Assembly (NCBI GenBank): GCA_009760855.2
Contig: WPIO01000003.1
Span: 4,624,001-4,688,000 of the forward strand
From: Cristatella mucedo
Lineage: Eukaryota; Bryozoa; Phylactolaemata; Cristatellidae
Reading direction: 5' to 3'
Length of the DNA stretch: 64,000 bases
Translations under genes and position numbers: made by a program
Notes under the pieces: generated by a model
Seen by the model: only the letters and a program-made list of their open reading frames with translations
What the model was told of the DNA's origin: nothing
Database searches by the model: none
Shown: positions 22,795 to 34,284 of the stretch, piece after piece
How the letters are laid out: every line of letters starts with the position of its first letter
How positions within the stretch are numbered: position 1 is the first letter of the stretch

Positions 22795-23005
22795 TTTTAC
22801 GATGCACAGCTACACGACTCAAGCTAAACGAAGTGTGGTACGATGCCTCGGAATTTGGGAGCAGCTCGGATAGCTAGAAGAAGAGGAGAGAATGAAGGAG
22901 TTGAAATTTGAATGAATGGCTGTTGAAATCGATACACTGCTTGTGTATGAGCGAATGCAGGTCGATGAAAAATGGTGCAGTGAAATAATCTAGGCTCAGG
23001 ACAGA
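22795..23005 (-). mobile_element. LINE-A fragment, decayed
   Basis: Minus-strand remnant of the post-RT region. Frame-mixed translation gives KQCIDFNSHSFKFQLLHSL and SEASYHT, equivalent to KQRIDFKVLSLTFRSLHS in intact copies. Confidence 0.65.
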
Positions 23006-23234
23006 AAACGAAAAGCCAAGTTTTAGCAAAACTACAAAATCCAAATTGTACAGGCAGTATACAGTTAAAAACACGAAAAGGGATTAAATTAGAAAGAAAA
23101 TTCAGCTTTATTTCGGAACAATCTTGTAATATAATATAATTTTTTGTAACTATAACTGCACACAGTTTGACAGAAGAAGTAGGTTTCGCACAGCAGAATG
23201 TTCTATAGCTCAATGCAAGAGTAAATAAATGGTG

Positions 23235-24310
23235 CTGCCCATTTCTTAGCCTACATACTTCACTCTACACAACAAATGGAAAGTGTATGGCATAGCTGAG
23301 TCAGGATGTCAGCTGAAGTAGTAATTAGCTTCAAAGTACCAGCTCAGGATGGCTCAGATGAATATGCCACCATCCAGCAGGTAGTACATGTCATTACGTA
23401 ACTGTTGTGGAAGTGAGCTCCACCGTCTAGGAACTGCAGAGCAAAAGCTTCCGTATCTAACGGTCTTGCAGAGCCGGAACAGTGTAGGTTGTTTATTGTC
23501 AATTGAGGGATTGAGGGCATGAAGAGGCTGTAACTGCGGCAGCACCTTAAAAAAGCTTAAAGAAGCCTAGCCGTAGCAGGCCATGTCAGTCAGCAAAAGA
23601 ACTTTACTTGCTATCCATTGATCAACTGGAAGCCAGTGATGCTCCTTCAGCTGAGGAATCAAAAATTCAAATCTCTCGGCTTTTTCGACTAGCTCTGCAT
23701 GTAAAATTATTATCAGCTACAGCCGCCTTTTTCGGCTTATTTGGAAGCCCAATTAAAATGTAATGCCAATAATCTAGATAAGACTGAACACGATAGCTAA
23801 TTAAACTATTTGTAAACCGCTGTGTTATTGAAATGCAATGGTAGACGGTCTTTAATCCTAGATAGGAATCGGACATTAAGGCCAGCTGTGGAAGTGGTTT
23901 TATTCATTAAACTTTTAAATTTAGGCTGTTTTCAACGAAGACCTAAATTATATGCCCACTGTGGCGGTCGCGTTGCCCTACCATCTATTAGCAGAGCAAA
24001 TTCCTCCTAGTACAATGGTGCGATGGTGGTCTCACAATTTTTGTAGTTCCTGTTTGTCGTTGGTACATCAGAAAAAACGCCTACATCCGGATCGAATCTC
24101 TGCTAGGCCAGAATTCACTTTTTCAGTCACTGCCGCGGCTTCCGAAAGTTGAAAAAATACACAGACACGTATCCTTAACATAAAAGTAGTAGCTGATTCC
24201 ATGTGCCCGATTGACATTTCGCAGAGGTTTACCATACGTTGAGAACAGCAAAGGACCAACGACGTTTTCTAACCTGAATAGCCCATAGGTCAAACTCTAT
24301 TACTTTTTGC
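23235..24310 (-). mobile_element. LINE-B copy, 3' half
   Basis: Minus-strand LINE-B. The C-terminal region has LQPLHALNPSIDNKQPTLFR and FCSAVPRRWSSLPQQL. Part of RT lies upstream (to about 24300) with frameshifts. It differs from LINE-A in sequence and 3' UTR. Confidence 0.8.
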
Positions 24311-24769
24311 GTGCAGTACGAACGATTGCAACGTTTGGTTTCATTGTGATAGAGTATGAATGCTAATATGAATGCTGACAGGATTGTTACTATACGCGTT
24401 ACTAATACTCTTTTCCGGTCATACGTTCAAGGTGTAAGTATTTCATAGAATTGCGCATCTTTCTTCTGCATCTTATGTTCAATTTATGACTCTAAATGGC
24501 CATGCAGAGCGAATTGTCTTATTTGTATGGTACCGCGACAAACTCAACTTATGCAACTTATTATACCAATGTTAAATGCCATCCAAAAATAGGAGCTGAG
24601 GTGATAAACACCTGTCTCCTTTGCTGTTTTACATGGCGACATACCTATCAGCTGTTGTAGTTGAAAAAACCTTGTAAGTTGGGTTCTGTACCAAAGGGAA
24701 CTTGAAATTTCTTATAATTCTAGCATTTCTTTTCTTACCCTTACTTTCTCGAAGCTCATTACCTTTCTT
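24310..24769. other. No recognisable feature
   Basis: Nothing seen apart from AT-rich sequence. Confidence 0.4.
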
Positions 24770-25492
24770 GCTTTGTCTCTCTATCTCTGTCTCTCTGTCT
24801 CTCTCTGTGTCACTCTCTGTCTCTCTCTGTATCTCTGTATATCTCTGTCTCTCTTTTTCTCTGTTTCTCTTTTTCTCTGTCTCTCTGTCTCTCTTTTTCT
24901 CTGTCTCTCTGTCTCCCTGTCTCTCTGTCTCTCTGTCTCTCTGTCCCTCTGTCTCTCTGTCTCTCTGTCTCTCTGTCTCTCTGTCTCTCTGTCTCTCTGT
25001 CTCTCTGTCTCTCTGTCTCTATGTCTCTATGTCTCTATGTCTCTCTGTCTCTCTGTCTCTCTGTCTCTCTGTCTCTCTGTCTCTTTGTCTCTATGTCTCT
25101 ATGTCTCTATGTCTCTCTGTCTCTCTGTCTCTCTGTCTCTCTGTCTCTCTGTCTCTATCTCTCTGTCTCTCTGTCTCTCTGTCTCTCTCTGTTTCTCTCT
25201 GTCTCTCTCTGTCTCTCTCTGTGTCTCTCTCTGTGTCTCCCTCCGTCGCTATCTGTCTCGCTCTGGCTCTCTCTTTCTCTCTCACTGTCTCTCTCTCTCT
25301 GTCTCTCTCTGTCTCTCTGTCTCTCTCTGTCTCTCTCTGTCTCTGTGTGTGTGTGTGTCTCTCTCTCTCTCTGTCTCTGTCTCTACCTCTGTCTCTATCT
25401 GTCTCTGTCTGTCTATGTCTGTCTCTGTTTCTGTCTGTCTCTGTCTCTGTCTCTCTTTCTCCATCTCATTCTTGATCTCTCTCCCTCTCTCA

Positions 25493-25556
<64 letters not shown>

Positions 25557-25560
25557 CTAC
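24770..25560. repeat. (TCTCTG)n-type satellite, ~790 bp
   Basis: A run of TCTCTG, TCTATG and TCTCTCTG units that drifts to GTGTGT at about 25345 and ends in a pure CT tract at 25497-25552 and a short CTAC run. It produces long open frames of Leu, Ser, Cys and Val in all three plus-strand frames, which are not genes. Confidence 0.97.
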
Positions 25561-25599
25561 CTACCTACCACTCTAATCTCTCTCTGGCCTATTCCTTAC

Positions 25600-26465
25600 A
25601 GAGTTCTACCACCTTAGCATTTATAATGCTCTAATATAGCACTTAAAATTATTTATGGTCGTCACTGCTAAAAGACCGTAAGACAAAAAGAATTAATTGT
25701 ATGCCATAATTCCAACGTCGAAAAATTCGTCTAAGGCCTGCCAGGTCTGATTGAATGCCACCTAGAGTCTCACAGATCTGTGCAAAATCTCCTCAGCTCA
25801 GGCATTTTGGAAAGATATATATATATATATATATATATATGAATGTACAGAACTAATAACACCATTTTATAAGATCTTTCCTTACGACGAACCGTTTTGA
25901 CAAAGGACAACCAATATTAATATGTAAGCAAAGTAATTATATTTATACAGCATTATAAGACCAGCCAAAGTGAATGTCTATTTGGCAAGTTATATTTGCC
26001 AGAAATGCTGCAACTCCAAATGCTTAGTAATAAAATGAAACGTTTCAGCATGAATATAATCAAACGACAACCCCAGTGCTTTAGGTAGTGATGTAGTGAA
26101 CCGATGTACTGTCTTCTTCTTGTTTACGTCTTCAATGCAAGGATTGGAATGACATATGTCAGGATTGACTTCTCGACGTTTGGGAACACGTACAAAAGGC
26201 ATTGTCTTTTTGTGACTGACAAGCATAGCAGCACAGTTTGTCACCAAATTTTAGCTCCCGATTGCACAGGTTAGGATATCAGCTGGCAGTGAGGTGTAGA
26301 AACATAAAAGGGAAGTCGTAAATGCATGACAAATTTATATGTAGTTTCCCTGTCAAAGCTGCCGGAGTTATAGTGATTTCATGCAGCTACAAATAGGCAG
26401 CTGATCTTGCTATGAAGTTATGATGCCCGTTTTACGAAAGCTAAAGTTAGAAAAGAACGGCTAGA
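25600..26465. other. Mostly featureless; short (TA)n; one weak minus-strand frame
   Basis: A (TA)n tract is at about 25817-25840. The minus-strand frame 25990-26247 contains PDICHSNPCIED, which looks faintly EGF-like, followed by a possible donor GTAAAC. There is no supporting exon, so I do not call it a gene. Confidence 0.25.
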
Positions 26466-26469
26466 CTTG

Positions 26470-26774
26470 TTTGTCAGTTTCACATCTGCTGTGCTGGTAG
26501 AGAATAATTTGAGCATGATTTTTTCCAGTTCCTGAATTACATTGGTTTACCCATAACCAGTAGGTTGTTTCATCGCCATTCTTTTTGAGAAATTTTGCTG
26601 TCATCAATATGTTGACATCATCAATACAAGGAGCAAGGAAGTCGAGAGGATTTGATGTGCTGGAAGAAGAGGAGAGATCAAATCAAAGATAAAACTGAGT
26701 GTCATATGCATAGAAGTCATAGTCTAGATTGTGCCTCACAATCAAATCTCTAAAATGAAGACTATAAATCATGC
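26470..26774 (-). mobile_element. LINE-A RT fragment
   Basis: Minus-strand piece covering FLKLNDDKTNLLVMGKP-equivalent sequence back to the TVYTLPLADVI-equivalent region, with many changes. Its upstream neighbour is a separate, inserted LINE-A copy. Confidence 0.75.
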
Positions 26775-27480
26775 AATAATATTAATAATAATAGACTTGA
26801 TAAAACACTCCTAACAAACCTAGTCCCTTTTTGTGCGCTTTACAACTGCTGCAAAGGATACACGATCGAATGCCTTGTGATATGATGCTATAGGACAAGA
26901 AGCTTTACATGGTTATGGAAGATAGGTACATTACCAGCCTGCATACGTGGTTAGTGGAAGCATGCACGGTTTTATCATCCATACTGAGTTAAAGAGTGAA
27001 TCTCTCGGACAAACTAAATGTTGCGATAAATAGATGCATTCTTAGTTTCTTCTTAAATGTGGTCAAGTCAGGGGATATGGGGACACAAGTCGGATGTGAT
27101 TTCTGCCCGTTTTGGGAGTGTACGAACTAAAAGCATGGTCTCCAAAGGGTTTCAGGTTCATGTGAGGTAGAGGTAAATGATTTGAATAAAAAAAGTGAAA
27201 TTTAAGATGCTTAGCCAGGTGGGGTAGAAAATCTGATAGATAAACTAAAACCGAAGAACGAAGGTATCAAAAAGTGAGTGACAGAAACTTGAGGTAGATA
27301 GGTTACTTGACTGTGAGCCCGAGCAGGTCGGCGAGTAGTGGCGTGATGTTGGTACTAGATAGCTATGTGATAATTGTGTTGGTAGGTGTTTGTCAGGCAC
27401 GTGACACGCAGCAGAAATAGAATCAATATGTGCACGAATTTTAGCAGTCGATGTGCTAGTCAAGTCTTCACTTGAATTTT
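26775..27480 (-). mobile_element. LINE-A fragment inserted beside another LINE-A fragment
   Basis: Minus-strand 3' portion. An AAT run at 26777-26795, the decayed hairpin (AAACACTCCTAACAAACCTAG) and the C-terminal region reach about 27480. The abutting order suggests insertion into the older fragment at 26470-26774. Confidence 0.75.
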
Positions 27481-27489
27481 AAAATCGCA

Positions 27490-28132
27490 CACAATCACGA
27501 TGGGACAGTATCTGGTATACCTCATGTAAATGAGAATTAAAAAATCAGAAATAAAGTAAGACTTAGTACCCAGAGATGGTACATTAATTCAGATATTTCC
27601 AACTTTTTTTTAGCGGTTATAAACCAAACATTTAAAGGGCTGCTTTGGCATGACTGCACATGGTTTGAATTGGGGTGAACAATAGGCTGTAATTGCAAGG
27701 CTCCACCAGTTTTCAATTATCCAAGGAAATACAAGCCTTTGGGGCATCCGTTATTTTGATTAGAGAGATAGTCAATTTGAGCAGGGTCTCTGGAAGTCAC
27801 AACACAGGTCATAGACCTTGTCAATTATGGGGTCTCATATAATTAAGGGTTTAGTGCAATTGAAAGAGTGCTCCACAAGAGACTAATTAAGATTGGCTAC
27901 CGATATTATAGCAATGTGTTACTTTGCTGTGTTCCCAAAAGTTTACTCATTTTCGTCTAATAGAGCTAAAGTGACTTTGGCAGATAATGAATCGCATAAG
28001 TAAAGCAAGTTACAGTTGTGAATTATAAGAAAGTTGTTGTATGCGAGAGCTAATCTATTTTCGCACCTTAAAGCCGCTAAGTTATTATGCGATGAGGACA
28101 ATAGTTTCGGGAAGGTAAAAAATGTATCCTAC
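27490..28132. other. No recognisable feature
   Basis: Nothing supportable was seen. Confidence 0.4.
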
Positions 28133-28254
28133 CAACACAAGTGATACTCCTTTCAAGTGTGCAGGTGTCAGATGTGTCAGACTGCCGTATCATTGTAAGC
28201 TGTTTAACGCCCTCAAATTCTACTAGAATAAAAGTAGCTTTCCCTTCTTGCAAG
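28133..28254 (-). CDS. Candidate minus-strand exon (phase 2 to 1)
   Basis: 122 bases after an excellent acceptor (TTTTTTTGGCCTCTGTATTCAG) and before GTAGGA. It encodes about 41 residues including LQEGKATFILVEFEGVKQ and SDTCTLERSITCV. Two cysteines in a beta-rich context suggest an extracellular module. Its start phase fits the end phase of the candidate at 36450-36519. Confidence 0.38.
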
Positions 28255-28639
28255 CTGAATACAGAGGCCAAAAAAATATTTTCTTCATGCATTTAAAACG
28301 AAGCCAAGACATGTGAATAACTTGAGATCAACAAATCTGCCATTTGTTTGAGTTATCCTATCAATAATGCTTCACTTCGTGGTTTGTCAGTCTGTTCTGT
28401 AAATGTTTAAAATTTCTCACTATACTTACGATACGGCTATCGGAGTGGTACAATTTTTCTTCTACTCGTGAGGTGAAGTCCTACAAGCTTTTAGAAGGAG
28501 AGCCTAAAGCCACCGATGTAATAATAATGTGATGACAACCAAAAATGCACGTCTGAACTACATTTTTATTACAGCTGTGTGAACTTACTGACAGGAATGA
28601 AATAGCTTATAGTAAAGTAAACTTTCATTATCAGGCATA
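28255..28639. other. No recognisable feature
   Basis: Nothing seen. Confidence 0.4.
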
Positions 28640-28890
28640 CATTTATCTCCTCATGTAACCCCACAAAGCAAAAAACACTATATGGGTCTTGAGCAGAAGA
28701 GTTCTGCATGGCACATTCGATTCCTAGGTTCAGAAGGTAATCTGTGGCCAACTGACTTCATCTGATGCACAATAGTGGGAAGAACATCTGAGTCATGAGA
28801 TCAGTTGAGGTAGTGAGTATTGTGAAAGTTGCTGCTCGAGCCGGCTGGAAAGGATTGGTGTAATTGGCAGCAGGAGAGGGGTCGTTGCGT
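28640..28890 (-). mobile_element. LINE-B 3' UTR fragment (first)
   Basis: Minus-strand 3' end of LINE-B. ACCCCACAAAGC, ATATGGGTCTTGAGCAG and GGCCAACTGACTTC correspond to segments of the copies at 42.5 and 52.4 kb. Confidence 0.7.
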
Positions 28891-29044
28891 TTGCATTGTG
28901 GAATGTAATGTAATGTATCTCAGTCTGTAACTACACAAAGTCATAAAGACCATGTGGGTGTTACACAGGAGAGTTTTGTATAGCATAGTCACAGCCTAAG
29001 CTGCTGACGGTACGCATTCGGTAGCCAACAGACTTCGTCCCATG
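28891..29044 (-). mobile_element. LINE-B 3' UTR fragment (second)
   Basis: A second, closer match in tandem, with CTACACAAAGTCATAAAGAC and CGCATTCGGTAGCCAACAG. It ends where a sense LINE-A copy begins. Confidence 0.8.
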
Positions 29045-30468
29045 CAACACCTCTCATCTCGCCTGATCATCACTGGCACTGCTCTGCAGTGGTTCAGGTC
29101 CTATCTCAGTGGGAGACTCCAGAGTATTGACGTGAATGGACAAAGATCATCTGAAGTACCTCTGAAATATGGAGTACCTCGGGGCTCAGTGCTAGGTCCG
29201 GTTCTTTTCACGGTTTATACTCTGCCTCTTGCTGATGTGATTGTCAAGCACAATCTAGGCTTTCACTTCTATGCAGATGATACTCAGTTGTACCTTTGCT
29301 TTGATCCCTCCCAGCCTTCGAGCACCTCAAATTCTCTCAACTCACTAGCTGCTTGCATTGATGACATCTGCACATGGATGGCAGCAAGTTTTCTAAAACT
29401 AAACGATGACAAAACTAACTTACTAGTTATGGGAAAACCCAGTGTGATAAAGAAATTGGAAAGGCTGACGATTAAAATTGGCTCTGCCAGCATATCTCCT
29501 GTCGAATCAGCTCGCAATCTAGGTGTCATGTTCCAATGCGACCTCTCGTCAGACGACCATATCAGCTCTACGGTCAAATCTGCCTTTTTTCAACTTTATA
29601 ATATTGCTAAAATTTGGGCTTGTTTAGATAAGGATACCACATCTAAGTTGGTCCATGCATTCGTGACATCTCGTCTCGACTTCTGCAACTCACTGCTTAA
29701 TGGCTTACCAGCAGGTGCGAGCAGGCGATTGCAGCTGGTGCAAAACTCTGCAGCTAGGCTTGTCTGTCGTGAGCGTCGCAGTTTCCACATTACTCCACTT
29801 CTCACCGACCTGCACTGGCTACCACTCAAGCAACGGATTGACTTTAAGGTTTTGTCGCTCACTTTTAGGTCCCTTCATTCTCAGGCTCCAGCCTATCTCT
29901 CCGACTTACTCCCCCATCAGGCAAAGCATCGTACCACCCACTATTCGGAATCCAACAGTCTAGAAAGAACTCGTACAAACCTCAAGTCCTTTGGAGACCG
30001 CGCATTTACCACATTAGCAGTGGCTTTTTTGGCAGCATCGTCAACCAGATCGGTTACCTTTCAGAGCAACTGTCTAGTGAGCCTCGAGAGTGCAGTACAA
30101 ATTATGCTTACTAAGGCTCTGAATTGTGTTACATTTTATTTCGTATGCTCCCAAAGCCTGGAACTCCCTCCCGAAGTGCTTCAGAACATCCCCTGATCTG
30201 ACCACATTTAAAAGGAACTTAAAAACACACCGATTTAGGACAGCATTTAGTGGGTTCCTGTGATTCGTCCTTCACGTGCTTTTGCGTGCTGACACAGTGC
30301 ATGCTGCTACTAACCACATTTGTATGCTGACCCTGTGCCTGTCACCCCTAACTATGGTATTCATTTGCTGGTTTTTCAAGCATGATTTTACTTACTATTT
30401 AATTGCATTTCCCTTTGCAGTTCTCCGAGGGAGTTTTATCAAGTACATTATTATTATTATTATTATTA
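29045..30468 (+). mobile_element. LINE-A copy, 5' truncated, with open RT frame
   Basis: Plus-strand frame from 29042 to about 30000 with FRSYLSGRLQSI, GVPRGSVLGP, YADDTQLYL and FLKLNDDKTN. The C-terminal region is interrupted at about 30008-30142 by a foreign insert, after which it resumes at YAPKAWNSLP-equivalent sequence. The 3' UTR lacks the first half of the terminal hairpin: TTTGCAG runs straight into TTCTCCGAGGG. It ends in an ATT run. The 5' break is almost at the same RT codon as in the copy at 2.6 kb. Confidence 0.93.
30008..30142. mobile_element. ~135 bp insertion inside a LINE-A copy
   Basis: Absent from every other LINE-A copy. TTTA occurs at the left junction (GCATTTA) and again at the right end (TTTTATTTCG), compatible with a 4 bp target duplication. 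It is open on the plus strand but not recognised. Confidence 0.55.
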
Positions 30469-30474
30469 AAGAGA

Positions 30475-33400
30475 AACTGGGAAGCATAGCAGAGTCAGGA
30501 GAGCAGTTGAGGTATTGAGTAGCTGAGAAGTAGCAGCTCAGGGCCGCTGAAGAGGACGTGCCATAGTCGGCAGTAGGAAAGTCGTTTTCGTTTCATAAGA
30601 ATTGTGGAAGCGAGTTCCACAGTCAAGGACCTGCAGAGCTAAACCTTCTGTCACCGACTGTCTGTAAGCGTACAAACTGGACAACCAATTTATTGTCCGC
30701 GTAGGACCTGAGGGCGCGAACAGGCTGAAGCTGAGGCTGCAGTTCAGCTAGGTATGAAGGAGCCAAACCATGGCGGGCCTTGTCGGTCAGCATACGAACT
30801 TTGCTCTGTATCCTTTGCTTAACCGGCAACCATCCTAGCTGTTTCAGCAAATGATACAGGTGCTCAAACCACTGCGACTTAAAGACTAGCCTTGCAGCCA
30901 TATTCAAAGTCAGCTGCAGTTGCCTATTAGCTTTTTTTGGCAGCCCAGCTCATAAAGAAATACAATAATCAAGCCGAGACAGAACTAAAGAGCTCTTTAG
31001 TTTTTATAAGTCACTGTGGGAGACAGCTCCTAATCTTGGATAGGGATCGGATGTAATGGCTAGCTGTAGAAGCAGTCTTCTGAATGAAGCTTTTGAAATT
31101 GAGGCAGCCGTTGAGCACGACTCCTAAAATTCGAGCACGTGGTGATGGTCACACAATAGCACCATCTATTAGAACCGCAAAACATTTTAATCTAGCTACA
31201 CCCTTAGGGTGTACTATGAGCGGCAGTTCGGTTTTATCGTCATTTAATTTCAGGAAGTTTCCCGACATTCAGGATCGAATATCGGCAAGGCAAGCATTCA
31301 GTTTCTTAGTTGCTGCAGCAGATTCCCATGGTTTGAATGAAAAATACAACTGAGTATCGTTAGCATAGAAATGAAATCCTATTCCATGTGCCTTAATGAC
31401 TTTTCCCAGAGGTTATGTATAAATGGAGAACACCAAGGGACCGAGAATAAACCCTTGAGAGACTCCACAGGTGACCCTTCTCGTGTCTGAGACCTGACCC
31501 TCACGCGAAGCTGATTGAATACGATCAGAGAAGTATTATTTAAACCACGCCCATGCTTCGTCTGCCAGACCGATCGCTGTTCTTAATCGTTCAAGCAGAA
31601 CTTCGTGATCAACGGTGTCGAAGGAAGCAGACAGATCTAGCTGAGCTAGGGCAGTGACATTCCCTTCGTCAATGCCACGTATAATGTCATTGTTAACGCG
31701 GCGAGAGTAGTTTCAGTGGACTACTACATCTTCAACCCTGATTGAAATTTTTCTTTCATTCCATTATCTTCAATATGTTCAACCGGCTGCTTAGCAACAA
31801 TTTTTTCAAGAACCTTTGATAAGAACGGAAGAAGGGAAACTGAGCAATAGTTTGATAGGACCTCTGTCTCTAATCTAGGCTTTTTAAGAATGTGTCTAAC
31901 GATTGCCGATTTTAAGGACTTGTGGACAAACCCTCCTCCTAAAGAAGCTTAAAAATCTTGGTTATGGCAGGGCGAAGTTTGTCTGCTAGTGACGACCACA
32001 GAGATGAAGCTATAGGGGGTTCAAGCGACGAGCTCTTTTTGCTAGAACCTATTAAGGCAGCCACATCGCATGCAGAAACATCTGAGAACTTTTTAAGGAA
32101 GGTCACAGGTTGAGGACGGCGATTGCTTTAGTCTGAGGGTCCTAATGGAGGCACGAATGTGCACAATTTTTTCAGTAAAGAAGGCTGAAAACTTTTCGGC
32201 TGAGCCCTTTATATCTGGGGAGTCAGACCTTACAGCATCGGCCAGTAAATGGTGTACTGTCTTATAAATCGATTTAGTGTCTGATTAGCAGGAATTCAGC
32301 TTTCTTATGAAAAAGAAGCCCTGGTTTTTGTAAGCTTTCGGGTGTAAAATCGAAGGAAGTCTTTGAAGTCGACTAGATCTGCATCAGTCCCTGACTTCTT
32401 GAAACGACGTTCTAGCCTGTGCTTGACCCGGCATATCTTAAGGAGTTTTTTGTAAATCGAAAGGAATCTCCACGACTTTGAACACGGATAGAGCGAACGG
32501 GAGCATGCTTGTCAAGAGCACTCTGGAGTGTCATGTTCATGACATCAGTGAGGGTATCGCAGCTGCCGGTTGAGTCTGAATGCAGTTCAAGATGACCTGC
32601 ATCACACACAGATTTCAAAAAACCTGTCTATGTCAATGCTTTGTAAGTTACATCGTTTTTCAAATTCGACATTACCCTGTATGTACGAGGGATCTGTAAT
32701 AGTAAACGGGACCAAACATTGATCTGAGAGGGTCAGTGGGCACACCACGAGATCTAGAATGTGGCCACCGACATGGGTGCTATGATTAACGTGTTGGTCC
32801 ACACCAAAATTCTCCAGACAGTCAAGAAATGAGTGGACCTGACGCTGCTAGAGTTGTCAACGTGAATATTGAAGTGTCCTACAATCAATAACGGCCTGTC
32901 ATACGCAAATATTTTTTATGAGGAAATGTGAAAACTTATATATATATATACAGGTTTAGACAGCTAGAATGAGGCTGGTATATCACAGCATTGAGAGGCA
33001 TTGTCTTTGATGGAGACCTGATTGCAACCGATTCAAACGATGGCACATGCGAAAAACTGCACATTTTATAGCCAAACGATTCACAAACAACAATTGCAAT
33101 CCAGCCACCAACTTTGTCAGTATGCATGGACTGATAGAATGAGAACCCGGGTGGGGTGGTCTCAGAAATACAGCTACTGGAACGAGGTGTCATCCAGGTT
33201 TCGGTAAGCAGAAATGCATCTAGCTTCTCCCGGACCGCCTGATCGCCTATAAGTAGCCCCTTGATATTTAGCGAACGGACATTTAGTAGGTGGAATTTAA
33301 GAGGCTGTCCAACAACTGGGCGACGGCTTTGAAGTGGCTTGTATTCTCCTCCGTTAGAGTCCGGGCCGGTGGGTGCTGGCTCTTTGAATTTTAATTGGAC

Positions 33401-33661
33401 CTTGGTAACGGCCGCCAGACGACATTTCACAACGTGCTGGGCTACTGTGGGTGAGTTAGTACTAAAACAAGTACTATTCAGCGCTTTAAACTTACGAGTC
33501 ATAGGTTTGATCGCCGAGCTGTTGATAGGGCGAAAACAGGATGCAGGAAGGTTTTCACTCTCCCACCAGAGAAGGCCCACTGGTTGGTATCGACTAATGG
33601 TGACATTGCATCTTATGCTAAGCAGGTCCTGTTTTGTGTAGCATATCCGAGGATAAGTCAT
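30475..33661 (-). mobile_element. LINE-B copy, nearly full length (endonuclease and RT)
   Basis: A minus-strand CR1/L2-type element. From 5' to 3': endonuclease (33661 to about 32600), linker (LQSALDKHAPVRSIRV at about 32.5 kb), and RT at about 31.75-31.1 kb. The RT has LAQLDLSASFDTVDHEVLLE, CGVSQGFILGP, PLGKVIKAHGIGFHFY and ANDTQLYF. The C-terminal region reaches 30620 and the 3' UTR 30475. The catalytic box reads YAND instead of YADD, and several stops interrupt RT, so this copy is dead. Confidence 0.9.
32602..33661 (-). pseudogene. LINE-B apurinic-type endonuclease domain, broken
   Basis: The frame 33661-32936 gives FHLLNVRSLNIKG and KLDAFLLTETWMTP, hallmarks of the N-terminal half of LINE endonucleases. 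The C-terminal part, THVGGHILDLVVCP, is in another frame at about 32602-32802. The His in the usual SDH motif is not visible. A TA run at 32939-32950 breaks the frame. Confidence 0.8.
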
Positions 33662-33860
33662 AAATATTCAATGTGAAGATAGCAGTGGAATACTTGAATG
33701 TATTACAGAGAAATCAAATAAAGGTCCACACCATGCTAAGAGTCGCCTGAGGCCACTCTTTAGCACGGGGAAGTGAGTTGGACAATCTGGAACCCGCAGA
33801 GTCGAAAATATATCACAACCGGTCATTAGGCAAGAAGATGGAACAGCTAATTGATTGTCC
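33662..33860. other. Flank or 5' part of the LINE-B copy
   Basis: A minus-strand frame continues here (33668-33862), but I cannot recognise it. It could be LINE-B 5' sequence. Confidence 0.3.
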
Positions 33861-33970
33861 ATAGTAATTCAGGGCACTAGGAATCTAAAGCTGATACATC
33901 AGTTCAGTAGTTCAGCTAGATATGAAGAAGCCAAGTAGCTGCTGGCCTTGCTGGTCAGCCTATTTGACGG
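33861..33970 (-). mobile_element. LINE-B C-terminal fragment
   Basis: A short match to the NKLAVPF and ALRS-type region and TTCAGCTAGATATGAAG found in other LINE-B copies. Confidence 0.6.
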
Positions 33971-34284
33971 TGCTTCATGGCTGCTTTATGAGTACCAGGT
34001 TTGGAATAGCAAAAACAACGGTTCAGAACGAAAGAAAAATCAAGTTCTTGATATAATTTGATATTGATGGCGTCAGTGGCCCAATTCCGGAGCCCGCGTC
34101 TTCATTGTGACACTCTATCAACCATTTCTTCTCAGTTTATTGTTACAAAATAGTGTCTGAAAGCATGCTTTGTTCATTTTGAGTTTTGAATAAATAGCAG
34201 GGCATCAAAATAAACACACACAAAATGCACAAAATAAATGCTTAATTGAAGCTCAATAAAGCCACCAAATAGTCAAGACGCACT

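Noticed and set aside
24702-25617. Frames of 198-267 codons made of Leu, Ser, Cys and Val
   Set aside because: Translation of the TCTCTG satellite; open in all frames because the repeat contains no stop.
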